From: Christensenella sp. UBA3944
GTDB taxonomy: Bacteria; Bacillota; Clostridia; Christensenellales; DTU072
Reading direction: 5' to 3'
DNA length: 32,135 nucleotides
Assembly: GCA_002385605.1 (NCBI GenBank)
Contig: DGDU01000013.1
Location: 1 to 32,135 of the forward strand
Shown here: piece after piece, positions 22,978 through 31,953 of the stretch
Position numbering within the stretch: position 1 is the stretch's first letter
Layout: every line of letters begins with the position of its first letter
The notes under the pieces: generated by a model
What the model was told of the DNA's origin: nothing
Seen by the model: the letters and a program-made list of their open reading frames with translations, nothing else
Databases searched by the model: none
Made by a program: the position numbers and the translations under genes

Positions 22978-23715
22978 TTACCACAGCTTAAAATACAGCT
23001 TGCTTGCGGCTTCCTCGTCCAGCACAACGGTTACATCGGGATGGTTTTGAAGGATGCTCGCGGGGCAGGCTTCGGTGACGGGGCCCTTGCACATTGCCCT
23101 TACCGCCTCGGCTTTATTGGAGCCTGAGGCTACCAAAACTATCTTTTCGGAAGCCATAATCCCCTTGATTCCCATCGATATCGCCTTTTTGGGCACTTCG
23201 TCCTCGCTCTCGAAAAACCTGGCGTTGGCGGCTATGGTGGACTTGTCCAGCTCGACAATACGGGTGCCGCCGTCAAAGGGCGAGCCGGGCTCGTTAAAGG
23301 CTATGTGCCCGTTGTTGCCTATGCCCAGAAGCTGGACATTGCGGGGCAGTTTTTCCAAAAGCTCGTCGTAGCGTTTGCATTCGGCGGCGAGATCGGCGGC
23401 GCAGCCGTTCGGCACATGGGTGTTTTCGGGCAGGACATCTATCTTGTCAAAAAGGTTGGTTTTCATAAACCAGCGGTAGCTTTGCGGGTGTGTTGGGGGC
23501 AGCCCGACATACTCGTCGAGGTTAACCGTCTTTACCTCTTTGTAAGACACCTTGCCTTCGGTACATTCCTCTGCCATCCTTTTGTAAATCCCGAGAGGGC
23601 TCGAGCCCGTCGCGAGCCCCAGAACCGCTTGGGGGTTGGACAAAACTACTTCTTTAATCACGCCGTAGGCGGCTTCGCTAAGTTCGTCATAATTTTTTGC
23701 AACGATAATTTTCAT
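22978..23715 (-). CDS. nagB: Glucosamine-6-phosphate deaminase
   Basis: This enzyme converts glucosamine-6-phosphate to fructose-6-phosphate and ammonia, feeding amino sugars into glycolysis. It has 245 aa. Motifs are LGLATGSSPLGIYK (phosphate loop), VNLDEYVGLPPTHPQSYRWFM (general-base Asp region), LLGIGNNGHIAFNEPGSPF (catalytic Asn/His) and EKIVLVASGSNKAEAV. An upstream ATG would add ten residues. The start at 23715 is preferred because GGGAG lies 5 nt upstream and the protein then begins MKIIVAKNYDEL like its family. No nagA or amino-sugar transporter is adjacent. It is a single-gene unit with its own promoter and terminator. Confidence 0.96.
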   Translation of the reverse strand: MKIIVAKNYDELSEAAYGVIKEVVLSNPQAVLGLATGSSPLGIYKRMAEECTEGKVSYKEVKTVNLDEYVGLPPTHPQSYRWFMKTNLFDKIDVLPENTHVPNGCAADLAAECKRYDELLEKLPRNVQLLGIGNNGHIAFNEPGSPFDGGTRIVELDKSTIAANARFFESEDEVPKKAISMGIKGIMASEKIVLVASGSNKAEAVRAMCKGPVTEACPASILQNHPDVTVVLDEEAASKLYFKLW

Positions 23716-23787
23716 TTTTCTCCCTCGATACCCGTTATTTGCCATGCCCGGAGGGCAATAAGGTACGCTATTGTATTCCTACCGCTA

Positions 23788-23816
23788 ATTATACCGCTTT
23801 TTTTTGCGCTAATCAA
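23788..23816 (-). promoter_or_regulatory. Promoter of nagB
   Basis: On the minus strand TTGATT, a 17-bp spacer that contains eight A, then TATAAT. The leader would be about 65 nt long. I found no convincing NagR-type operator or riboswitch in it. Confidence 0.75.
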
Positions 23817-23890
23817 CCCGCGAGGTTTCAAAAAAGCACACCAATCGCTGTTTTTCGCCGCGCTGCCATAATTTATTTAATTATAAACTA

Positions 23891-23919
23891 TTGACAAAGA
23901 TACATATAATTGTTATACT
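23891..23919 (+). promoter_or_regulatory. Promoter of the ABC exporter operon, within a dyad
   Basis: TTGACA (23891-23896), 17 bp, TATACT (23914-23919). The inverted segments ACAAAGA (23894-23900) and TCTTTGT (23921-23927), and ATACATA (23900-23906) with TATGTAT (23927-23933), surround the -10, which suggests a repressor site. Confidence 0.78.
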
Positions 23920-23968
23920 CTCTTTGTATGTATTATTTATATTAATTAAATAGGCGGACAAGTAAAAA

Positions 23969-24703
23969 ATGCTGGAAATTTCTCACTTATACAAGAAATA
24001 TCTCAATAGCGAAAGATTCGCTGTCGAAGACCTCAACCTTACCCTCAAAGAAGGCGAAATATTCGGCTTCCTGGGCAAGAACGGCGCGGGCAAGTCCACA
24101 ACCATAAAGTGCCTTACGGGTATATACCCCTTCAGCTCGGGCAGCATAAAGATATGCGGCTACGACATAGCCAAAGACCCGATTAACGCAAAACTCAATA
24201 TGGGCTATGTGCCCGACGACCACTCTGTATACGAGAAGATGACGGGCGGCGAATATGTAAACTACATAGCCGACCTTTACAGGGTGCCCAAGAAGGACAG
24301 AGAAGAGAGGCTTTACAAGTTTTTAGAGCAGTTCCGCCTCACAAAAGCCGTCGATTTACAGATAAAATCCTACTCGCACGGCATGAAGCAAAAAATCTGT
24401 ATAATCGGCGCCCTTATACATAACCCCAAGCTGTGGGTGCTGGACGAGCCCATGATGGGCCTGGACCCCCAGTCGATGGTAGAAATCCTGAAGAGGATGC
24501 GCGAGCATTGCGAAGCGGGCAACACCATCTTTTTCTCCAGCCACAACCTCGACCTCGTCGCAAAGATATGCGACAGGGCAGCAATCATAAACGACGGCAA
24601 GCTGCATTGCGTGATAGACCTTCATGTCAAGGGCAACAAAGAAACGCTGGAAAACACCTTCCTCAAAATAACCGCCGGCGAAACGGTATCTTCGGAGAAG
24701 TAG
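23969..24703 (+). CDS. ABC transporter ATP-binding protein
   Basis: This 244-aa nucleotide-binding subunit powers the permease encoded next. The Walker A motif is GKNGAGKST near residue 36, the signature is YSHGMKQK (in place of LSGGQ), Walker B is LWVLDEPMMGLDP, and the H-loop is SSHNLD. The sequence resembles ABC-2 exporter ATPases of the antibiotic, bacteriocin or lipid type. It has its own consensus promoter, an AGGCGG RBS at a rather long 11-nt distance, and a 10-nt gap to the permease gene. Confidence 0.95.
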   Translation: MLEISHLYKKYLNSERFAVEDLNLTLKEGEIFGFLGKNGAGKSTTIKCLTGIYPFSSGSIKICGYDIAKDPINAKLNMGYVPDDHSVYEKMTGGEYVNYIADLYRVPKKDREERLYKFLEQFRLTKAVDLQIKSYSHGMKQKICIIGALIHNPKLWVLDEPMMGLDPQSMVEILKRMREHCEAGNTIFFSSHNLDLVAKICDRAAIINDGKLHCVIDLHVKGNKETLENTFLKITAGETVSSEK

Positions 24704-24713
24704 GGGCAAGCGT

Positions 24714-26321
24714 ATGAAAAACATTTTCACCCTGCTCAGGCTGGAATTCAAAAACAAATTCGGCGATTTTTCGTATAAGAGCGGCAAATCGTGGGCTAAG
24801 CTCGCGGGCACGCTCGTTTTCTTTGTCATCATTCTGTTTATAGCCTACTTCGGCGCCACCACATTGTTCAGGATGTTCGACAAAGCGGGTATGGCGTACG
24901 AAGCGCTTGTCCTTTTGTTCACCATACTTTTCGTATACCTCATAATTTCGGGCACCTCGGGCACAATCAAGGTGCTTTATTACAAGGGCGACAACGAAAT
25001 CCTTATGCGCTTCCCCGTCACGGGCGCACAGATTTTCGTGTCCAAAACGCTGTTTCTCATAATTAACCAATTTCTCTCCACCATAGTGGTCACCCTGCCC
25101 TTCATATTCTCGTACGCCAATGTCGTTGCGGTTCCTCCCGGGTACTATAATATGGTCGCGATAGTTATTGTGTTTTTGGTGCTCATACCCTTCTTCCTCT
25201 CCAACATTCTCGCCATACCCATGATGCACCTTACCAACCGCATCCGCAACAAGTTCGTCATACTCATAATCGGCATGTCGGTTATTATGTCGCTGGTTTT
25301 CGCGGTGTATATGATCGTTTTCGACAAAATCGTCACATTCCTTAAAGACAGCAGCTTTTCGGTCTTTTCCGAAGAGGTTGTCGCCATCATAAAGGAAGTC
25401 GTCAAAAACTTCATACCCACCAAGTATTTCGCCGACCTTCTCCTAAGGCAAAACCTCTTTGTTTCCTACTTCACCCTCGGCGCGCTTATGGTGTTTTTCC
25501 TCGCCGGCATGATTGCCGTAATCGCGAAATTGTACCAAAAAACCCTTCTTAAGAATATAGAAGTAGAAGGCAGCGCCTTCAGGCGCAAGACCCGCATAAG
25601 GGTAAGAAGCCTTAACGGAGCCCTGCTTCGCAAAGAGTTCGTGCAGGTTTTCAGGTCGGTAAACTACGGTTTCCAATACTTTGTTATGGCCTGCTCAATG
25701 CCCGTAATGGTGTATTTCTGCAACAAGATAGCTACGCAAATAGGGCAAAACGATTTGGGCGACCAGATTTCTCTGGGGCTCACCTTGCTGGTTATGCTCA
25801 TCTTTATGACGATAATCACTTCTTTCGCCTCGACATCGGTTAGCCGCGAGGGGCGCAACTTCTACCAGACCAAGGTGCTGCCCGTGTCCATAAAGCGGCA
25901 GATGGGCATAAAGTTCCTTATGTACATGATAGTGTCATTCGCCGCCAACCTTATCTGTATCGGCATACTTGTGGGCACAGGGCAAATGGATTATTTCACC
26001 GGCCTGTGGGTGCTCGGCATCGTGCAGTCGGCGGCGATAACCCTTACATTGTTCGCCATGCGATTCGACATAAACAAGCCTCAGTTCAACCTCTCGGGCG
26101 AGGGCGAAGTGGTAAGCAACTCTCCCAACACCACTTCGGCGGTAGCCTTAGGCTTCGTAATCGCCCTGCTGGAGGGCATGATCGCGATGGTTCTTTCCTA
26201 CATCGCCACACAGCAGTTTGTAATGATAGTCTGCTCGGTTATAGCCGCCATTTTCCTCATCATAAGCATAATTTCCTACTACGCGGGCATGGAAAAGGCG
26301 TACAACCGCATAGCGAGATAA
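24714..26321 (+). CDS. ABC-2 type exporter permease
   Basis: This 535-aa membrane protein, with roughly 10-12 hydrophobic segments in two halves, follows its ATPase. A long amphipathic stretch with basic residues (FRRKTRIRVRSLNGALLRKEF) between the halves is cytoplasmic. No substrate-binding or peptidase domain is present, so export is more likely than import. The substrate is unknown. The two surface proteins downstream could be part of the same unit: the gap to the first is 168 nt and no terminator was seen. Confidence 0.88.
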   Translation: MKNIFTLLRLEFKNKFGDFSYKSGKSWAKLAGTLVFFVIILFIAYFGATTLFRMFDKAGMAYEALVLLFTILFVYLIISGTSGTIKVLYYKGDNEILMRFPVTGAQIFVSKTLFLIINQFLSTIVVTLPFIFSYANVVAVPPGYYNMVAIVIVFLVLIPFFLSNILAIPMMHLTNRIRNKFVILIIGMSVIMSLVFAVYMIVFDKIVTFLKDSSFSVFSEEVVAIIKEVVKNFIPTKYFADLLLRQNLFVSYFTLGALMVFFLAGMIAVIAKLYQKTLLKNIEVEGSAFRRKTRIRVRSLNGALLRKEFVQVFRSVNYGFQYFVMACSMPVMVYFCNKIATQIGQNDLGDQISLGLTLLVMLIFMTIITSFASTSVSREGRNFYQTKVLPVSIKRQMGIKFLMYMIVSFAANLICIGILVGTGQMDYFTGLWVLGIVQSAAITLTLFAMRFDINKPQFNLSGEGEVVSNSPNTTSAVALGFVIALLEGMIAMVLSYIATQQFVMIVCSVIAAIFLIISIISYYAGMEKAYNRIAR

Positions 26322-26489
26322 CCCGAAGGCGAACGCCGCGCGGACCCGCGCAAACAGGGGTCCCAAAAGGCGCGAAAATCAGATAAATAGCGCGTTGTGG
26401 TAGCCCAAAAAGCGCAAAACAGGCAACCGGGCAAATATGTCCGAACCCGAAAGAAAAATCAAAAGGAAGCTCAAAACAGCGAGAAAACA

Positions 26490-29042
26490 ATGAAAAAATT
26501 CCTTATCGGCATAATTTTTCTGATTCCGATCATCATCGTGCTGGCGATTACGGCCACAGGGCGTATTATTGCGCTCACTCATCCCGTAAATGCCAGCAGA
26601 ATAGAGCTTCGCAACAGCCTTAACGAGGTAATAGAGCAGAATGTAAACGATATTTTCTATATCGACGGCAACGACGACAGCCAATATCTCATAATCGACT
26701 TATACCCCTCAATTACCGACCAGAAGATAATCTACGAAATCAACAGGGACTTGCCGGGCGCCGGCGATCTAAAGTTAGAGCGCAAGGAAGGCACAAACCA
26801 TTACCGCCTCGTGCCGGTATACGACGAGTACGGGCTCCTTAAGAGCGGCGTCGTGCAGATTACCATTTACGCAGCCAACAACATAAGCGTAAGCCGCACC
26901 GTCACGGTGGTGGTTAAGGCCGAGGTCATAAAGGAAATCAAGGTTTACGATACCGAGGGCGGCACCGTGGAAGCCGTCGAGCTTTACGCCCCCGCCCAGC
27001 TTTATTGCGACATAAACCCCATGGACGCCCTTGTGTACGAAACGCTAAGGTGGACGAGCGGCGACCCGCAGATTTTAGAAGTATCGCCCAACGGCTTTGT
27101 AACCCCGCTTAAGCGAGGTGTCGCGGCGGTTACCGTCACCGCGACCGACAAGAAGGGCAATGCCCACCGTAAATCGGTAACGGTAGACGCCCGCAAGGCG
27201 CTCCTCAAAGCCTCAACCATAAAGAGCGCATCCGAGCTTAGCCTCGACTGGATAAAATCTAATATCGTGCTTTCGCCTATGGCTTCGGTAGAGAGCTTGG
27301 GCGGCGGCGAATATATTGTTTCAGAAGGCGGCGTAAGCCTTCCGCTTAAGGTAACCGCCTGCGCCGCGGGAGAGGGCGTGTTCGAGGAAAGCCTCGCCGT
27401 CATGTACACCAACAACGGCCCGTATTACATCGGCTTCGCCTACGCCGACATAACACAGAGAGGGCAAGCCTTGGAGGCGGAGTTTTCGGTAAGCGACGGC
27501 TCTGTCCTCGAGTACCGCCCCGAGGCGGGCATGATTGTCCCCCTAAAGGCGGGCACGGCGGAAATTACAGCGAATTACGGCGGCAAGACTACGGTAATGC
27601 AAGTCACGGTAAAAGAGCGCCCCTACGCATTTAACCTAATGTTCGGCGAGTCCGACGCGAAGAAGGGCGTGCAAAGAAGCAGAATCTGGGGGCTCAACTG
27701 GCTTACCCCCGACAGGCAATACATAAACACCTTCCGGTTCGGAAGCTCGCTTGCCGCGGGCAGCGCCGACTTAAGGTGGGAAACGGATAACGAAGAATAC
27801 GCGAAAATAGACCAGGACGCCCTGATAACCTTCAACCCCGAAGCGGCGGGCAAAAGCGTCAAGGTGCGCGCGACGGTTCTTGTTAACAACTACGCGACGC
27901 CCATCTACCGCGAGTTCACCTTCAACCTCGCACCCGACACCCAATCGGTTAATGTCTATAACTACGGCGAGCTTGCTTATGTTGCGGATACATCGCAAAA
28001 CGACATAGTCATTCAAAACGACATCAAATTGGAGAGGCTTAATACCCACTTCGCCAACAGCATATACGGCAACGGCTTCTATATAGACGCCACGCATTTC
28101 GAAACTCTAAACGACAACGGCATATTCAGGTTCGAGAGCGGGCGCCTTACCGATCCCACCAAGAAGATTGTCTTTAACGACCTTTGGATAGAAGCCGCCG
28201 AAAGCTACGAGCAAAGCAAAGACAGGGGCTCTGTGTTTATCATTACCGATATGGCAAACCCCGTCGAGTTCAAGTACTCCGTAATTCAGTTCTGCAATAC
28301 GGGCATAAAGCTTAACAAGGTTAAGAATGTTCTTATCGAGGGCTGCATACTGGGCTATTCGGCCACCACCGCCATCGACATCAAAAAGGATACCCAGCCC
28401 GATTATTTCTTCACAATCAAAAACACCGTAATAAAGCAATGCGGCGGGCCGGGAATACTGCTTGCCATTAACAGGTTCGACCCCGAGGATTTCGACAAAA
28501 ATTACATGCCGAGATTTACCGTCGAAGGCTTTTTGGATATAACAAACTGGAAAACGACTAAGGAAACGACGAGCCTTGTCACCGGTCTTGACAAAAGCGT
28601 GTTTTCGGGTATAGCATCTTTTGTAGACCCCGATAACCTTATGGCGCTGTTTGCCGAGCGCCTCGAGGAGCTGTTTACCTCGCCCAGCATGTCGCACCTT
28701 CTGTACACCAACGCTTCCGACGGGCAGCAGTACATCTGCGCGGGCGTGTTTGTGCTGGGAATGTACACCAAGCCCGACAAGAATTTCTTTACCATCGAGG
28801 ACCCCGCGTTAACCGTCCTTCCCGTGGCGTGGCCAAACGACAGAAGCTCCTTAGGGCTTATAGCGAGAGGCATAGACGCGCTAACCATGCGCTACCTTAA
28901 CATGACGATATTCCATCCCAACTATTTGCTGTCCTACGACTTCTCGGGCGGCAAAGAACCTAGATACAAGCCGGGAGACTCCATCCCGCAGGATTTCGCC
29001 CTTTACGACCGCCTCGTAAACGGCGACCAAAAAAACAAATAA
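26490..29042 (+). CDS. Large membrane-anchored surface protein, Ig-like and beta-helix domains (paralogue 1)
   Basis: This 850-aa protein has an N-terminal membrane anchor (KKFLIGIIFLIPIIIVLAI) and an extracellular remainder. A beta-rich domain covers about 30-140, and a BIG_2-like Ig domain about 145-230 (LRWTSGDPQILEVSPNGFVTPLKRGVAAVTVTATD). Two further BIG_2-like units follow, with the hallmark pattern of 'V..G.i.p...G.a.it..' (SVLEYRPEAGMIVPLKAGTAEITA). A probable parallel beta-helix lies around 500-690 (VLIEGCILGYSATTAIDI, FFTIKNTVIKQCGGPGILL). Length, domain order and N terminus match the next gene, so the pair arose by tandem duplication. The frame extends upstream to a GTG at 26397, but the paralogue begins at the equivalent MKKFL. 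The SD is weak. Confidence 0.82.
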   Translation: MKKFLIGIIFLIPIIIVLAITATGRIIALTHPVNASRIELRNSLNEVIEQNVNDIFYIDGNDDSQYLIIDLYPSITDQKIIYEINRDLPGAGDLKLERKEGTNHYRLVPVYDEYGLLKSGVVQITIYAANNISVSRTVTVVVKAEVIKEIKVYDTEGGTVEAVELYAPAQLYCDINPMDALVYETLRWTSGDPQILEVSPNGFVTPLKRGVAAVTVTATDKKGNAHRKSVTVDARKALLKASTIKSASELSLDWIKSNIVLSPMASVESLGGGEYIVSEGGVSLPLKVTACAAGEGVFEESLAVMYTNNGPYYIGFAYADITQRGQALEAEFSVSDGSVLEYRPEAGMIVPLKAGTAEITANYGGKTTVMQVTVKERPYAFNLMFGESDAKKGVQRSRIWGLNWLTPDRQYINTFRFGSSLAAGSADLRWETDNEEYAKIDQDALITFNPEAAGKSVKVRATVLVNNYATPIYREFTFNLAPDTQSVNVYNYGELAYVADTSQNDIVIQNDIKLERLNTHFANSIYGNGFYIDATHFETLNDNGIFRFESGRLTDPTKKIVFNDLWIEAAESYEQSKDRGSVFIITDMANPVEFKYSVIQFCNTGIKLNKVKNVLIEGCILGYSATTAIDIKKDTQPDYFFTIKNTVIKQCGGPGILLAINRFDPEDFDKNYMPRFTVEGFLDITNWKTTKETTSLVTGLDKSVFSGIASFVDPDNLMALFAERLEELFTSPSMSHLLYTNASDGQQYICAGVFVLGMYTKPDKNFFTIEDPALTVLPVAWPNDRSSLGLIARGIDALTMRYLNMTIFHPNYLLSYDFSGGKEPRYKPGDSIPQDFALYDRLVNGDQKNK

Positions 29043-29061
29043 AGGCAAATAACGAGAATAA

Positions 29062-31617
29062 ATGAAAAAATTCCTGTTAGGCGTAATCTTCATAATCCCC
29101 ATTATCATAGTGGTCGCCATAACCGCGGCTTCCACCATTATTGCCATCGCCACCTCGCCCCTTCCCGAAACGATAAGGATTTTCGAGGAGGACGGCGCCG
29201 AACTGTCGGACGGCGACGAGGTAAAGCTCGAAATCACCGACAAGGAAAGGTTTATAATAATCGAGGTCGGCCCCGTCCTGGTGCAGGACGACAGCCTGGA
29301 ATTTGACATAGACGAAGAGAGCGGCGACGGCAGGCTTTCCTTCCGCAGGCAGGAGGGCACCGACAAATACCTTCTTGTGCCCGAAACCCCCGGCGCCGTA
29401 AGCGTAACCATAAGGGCGGCGGCCAATGTAAATGTCACCCGCTATCTTGTGTTTGTCATAAACACGAGGGAGATTACGGGCATAAGCATCTATGACGAAA
29501 GCGGCAGCGAGGTCGAGGAAGTAAGGATCCTCGCCGAAAAGCGGCTTTTCGTCGCCGTGTCTCCCGTGGTCGCCCTCGATGGGCATAATTTAACCTGGAA
29601 AAGCTCGGACAAGTCCGTCCTTAAAGTTTCCAAAAACGGCCTTGTGCGCCCCGTAAGCCGCGGCAAAGCGTATGTCAGCGTTTCGGCTGTGGATAAACTG
29701 GGCAAAACCCACAGCGACAGCGTGCTTGTGGACGCCTCGGGCGCGCTCGTAAAGGAAAGCAAGGTTTATACCTCAAGCGAGATTACCGCGGGGTGGCTTT
29801 ACGCCAATGTCATTTTGGGCGACTCCGTTTCGCTAAGCAAGATAGATTATACCCATTATGTCGTTTCGGACGGCTCCAACAGCATAGAAATCGAGATAGG
29901 CTTTTGCCAAAGCGGCGATTGGGGCTTCGGCGACAGCCTGGATACACTTTACACGAGGTCTGCCCCGTACTTCATATGGGCCGAAAACCTCGACTATAAC
30001 GACAGCTCCGAGATAACAAGCGTAAGGTTTGTTTCCAACAACCCCGAAATATTAAGAGTTGAGGGCAATGTCCTGGTGCCCCAAAAAGGCGGCGAAGCCA
30101 CGGTTACGGCTACATACAGGGGCGAAACAAAAACCAAGACTTTCAGGGTCAAAGACAACCCCGCCGTGCTCAACCTAAGCCTTTCGCCCGCCGACGCCAG
30201 GCTGGGCATAAAACTCACAAGGGTATGGGGAATGTATTGGTTCGACGAAAACTACAACCTCACGCCAACCTATAAGATAAGCGCGGGCGCGCACAACGAT
30301 GTCGTCTGGAGCGTAGACGACCAATCCAAAGCCGAAATCTCGCAGGAAGGGCTTATAACCTTTAAGGACGCCGCCAGGGGGCGCAAGGTTACCGTCACCG
30401 CGAGCGCAATGGCGTACGGAAAACCCACGGGAGTAACAAGAAGCTTCACCTTCAATATGCTTTCGGACAACGCCATAAATGTATATAATTTCGACCAGCT
30501 TATACGCGCCAACGACAGCAAAACCAATATCCTCGTGCTTCAGGACAGCATAGACAGCCACTACCAGGTGCGCCTCAACAACAGCCTTTACGGCAACGGT
30601 TTCAAAGTATCCGCCGAGGTAAGGCAATGCGAAAACAAAGAGGACACCTCGAGGATATTCTTTTACTCCTATGACGAGGACCCCTGGCATTACGACAGCC
30701 TTGACACCCTCGTGGTTGAGGATATAGTCCTGGAAGGGCGGGCGGAATACGAAAAGGCCACCCATGTGGGCTTAGACAACATCCGGATGCCCAACAAAGT
30801 CGTGTTCAGGCACATCGTTGCCCGCAACCTGCACACGGGCATAGCAATCGGGCGTTCCAAAGACACCCTTGTCGAGGGCTGCATACTCGGCGACAACTAT
30901 AAACACGCCATAACCACCGCTTACACCAGCGAAGAGGCCAATTCGGGAGTGAGGGTAACCCTTAGGAACAATGTCTTTAAGATGAGCGAGGGCCCCGCGG
31001 GCATAATAGTGTCGGCGGAATTTAACCCCGATGAATTTAACAAAAGCGTCGTGCCCGAGTTTGTCGTGGAGGGCTTCCTCGAAATCTACAACTGGAAGAC
31101 CGAAGCTCAAATCGCCCCCGCGTTTAATGTGTTCAACATCGACAAGATGGACTTCTTAAGCGCCTATGTGGACCCCGTGGCCCTCAATAACCTGGTAAAC
31201 GACAGCATAGCCGAGCTTATAAAGAGCGAAAAGATGGCGCACCTGTTCTATACAGACAAAAACGGCGACCGCTACGGCAGCATGGGTATATTCATACTAG
31301 GCGCCCTTTTCAAGCCCGACAAGGACAAGATAACAATAAAGGACGAAAACATCATCCTGTCCACGCTGCCCCTAAGCAATATAGGCGGGCGCGCGGGCTC
31401 GATGATAGACTTCATCAACGCCCTTACCGAGCGCAACGGCATGAAGATAAACAACGAGTGTTACATAATAGGCTACAATTTCGCGGGCAGGGAGCCCAAG
31501 GTAAAGCCCGGCGAGCCCGTCCCGCAGAATTTCGAGCTGTATGAGAGGCTGCAAAGCGGCCTGCCCCAGCCTCCCGACGACAACGGCGGCGGCGACGGCG
31601 ATTACGATGTTTGCTAG
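29062..31617 (+). CDS. Large membrane-anchored surface protein, Ig-like and beta-helix domains (paralogue 2)
   Basis: This 851-aa protein is the paralogue of the preceding gene and begins 19 nt after it. The anchor is MKKFLLGVIFIIPIIIVVAI. BIG_2-like domains lie at about 137-225 (LTWKSSDKSVLKVSKNGLVRPVSRGKAYVSVSA), 307-363 and 370-464. A beta-helix-like region spans about 470-670 (VVFRHIVARNLHTGIAIGRSKDTLVEGCILG), followed by a conserved C-terminal domain. Both copies share YGNGF, EGCILG and VEGFL.I.NWKT. Unlike the first copy it ends in a PP..DDNGGGDGDYDVC tail with a terminal Cys. There is no LPXTG or SLH motif, so attachment is by the N-terminal TM. Sugar binding or cleavage is possible for such beta-helices, but I see no catalytic motif. 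Confidence 0.85.
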   Translation: MKKFLLGVIFIIPIIIVVAITAASTIIAIATSPLPETIRIFEEDGAELSDGDEVKLEITDKERFIIIEVGPVLVQDDSLEFDIDEESGDGRLSFRRQEGTDKYLLVPETPGAVSVTIRAAANVNVTRYLVFVINTREITGISIYDESGSEVEEVRILAEKRLFVAVSPVVALDGHNLTWKSSDKSVLKVSKNGLVRPVSRGKAYVSVSAVDKLGKTHSDSVLVDASGALVKESKVYTSSEITAGWLYANVILGDSVSLSKIDYTHYVVSDGSNSIEIEIGFCQSGDWGFGDSLDTLYTRSAPYFIWAENLDYNDSSEITSVRFVSNNPEILRVEGNVLVPQKGGEATVTATYRGETKTKTFRVKDNPAVLNLSLSPADARLGIKLTRVWGMYWFDENYNLTPTYKISAGAHNDVVWSVDDQSKAEISQEGLITFKDAARGRKVTVTASAMAYGKPTGVTRSFTFNMLSDNAINVYNFDQLIRANDSKTNILVLQDSIDSHYQVRLNNSLYGNGFKVSAEVRQCENKEDTSRIFFYSYDEDPWHYDSLDTLVVEDIVLEGRAEYEKATHVGLDNIRMPNKVVFRHIVARNLHTGIAIGRSKDTLVEGCILGDNYKHAITTAYTSEEANSGVRVTLRNNVFKMSEGPAGIIVSAEFNPDEFNKSVVPEFVVEGFLEIYNWKTEAQIAPAFNVFNIDKMDFLSAYVDPVALNNLVNDSIAELIKSEKMAHLFYTDKNGDRYGSMGIFILGALFKPDKDKITIKDENIILSTLPLSNIGGRAGSMIDFINALTERNGMKINNECYIIGYNFAGREPKVKPGEPVPQNFELYERLQSGLPQPPDDNGGGDGDYDVC

Positions 31618-31626
31618 CCAAACGCC

Positions 31627-31655
31627 TTGCAAAACGGCGTCCGATAGTGTATATT
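31627..31655 (+). promoter_or_regulatory. Promoter of the small membrane protein gene
   Basis: TTGCAA (31627-31632), 17 bp, TATATT (31650-31655). The leader would be about 57 nt, ending in AAGGAG (31705-31710) 8 nt before the ATG at 31719. Confidence 0.6.
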
Positions 31656-31718
31656 AAAAAGCGTAAGAAATTTTCCTTTTCCGCCAAAAACGGAAGCTTA
31701 CACCAAGGAGAACTCTTT

Positions 31719-31952
31719 ATGGCCAAACGAAGAACAGAGGGCTCGGGCTGCCTTGCGGCGGCGATAGCCATTTTGCTTATGATAGCTGTTATCACCGCGG
31801 TTGTCGTCGTGCTTCTTAACCTTACACCCAACCAGCTCGGGCTTGCCGAGTTACCTCTCGCTAAGGGCGAGTCCGCCTCCAGCCTCGGGCTTGCGGACGC
31901 CAAAATAAAAGAACTAATCGCCCGCGTTTTGCAGATACTAAGCGAGAAGTAG
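31719..31952 (+). CDS. Small single-pass membrane protein
   Basis: This 77-aa protein has a short basic N terminus (AKRRTEG), a TM segment at about 10-35 (CLAAAIAILLMIAVITAVVVVLL), then an external or cytoplasmic tail that ends in an amphipathic helix (LADAKIKELIARVLQIL). I recognise no family. The start is set by AAGGAG 8 nt upstream; the frame runs further upstream but without an RBS and into the promoter leader. It lies 1 nt before the nucleosidase gene, so the two are probably co-transcribed. Confidence 0.75.
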   Translation: MAKRRTEGSGCLAAAIAILLMIAVITAVVVVLLNLTPNQLGLAELPLAKGESASSLGLADAKIKELIARVLQILSEK

Positions 31953-31953
31953 T

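Noticed and set aside
26397..26489. GTG-initiated N-terminal extension of surface paralogue 1, and an 18-codon ORF (MSEPERKIKRKLK) at 26438-26494 overlapping its ATG
   Set aside because: The paralogue starts at the equivalent MKKFL with no such extension. The short ORF has no convincing RBS, and its basic composition may be chance.
31622..31640. ACGCC/GGCGT hairpin after the surface proteins as a terminator
   Set aside because: The stem is only 5 bp and no T-run follows. It overlaps the better-supported promoter of the next gene.
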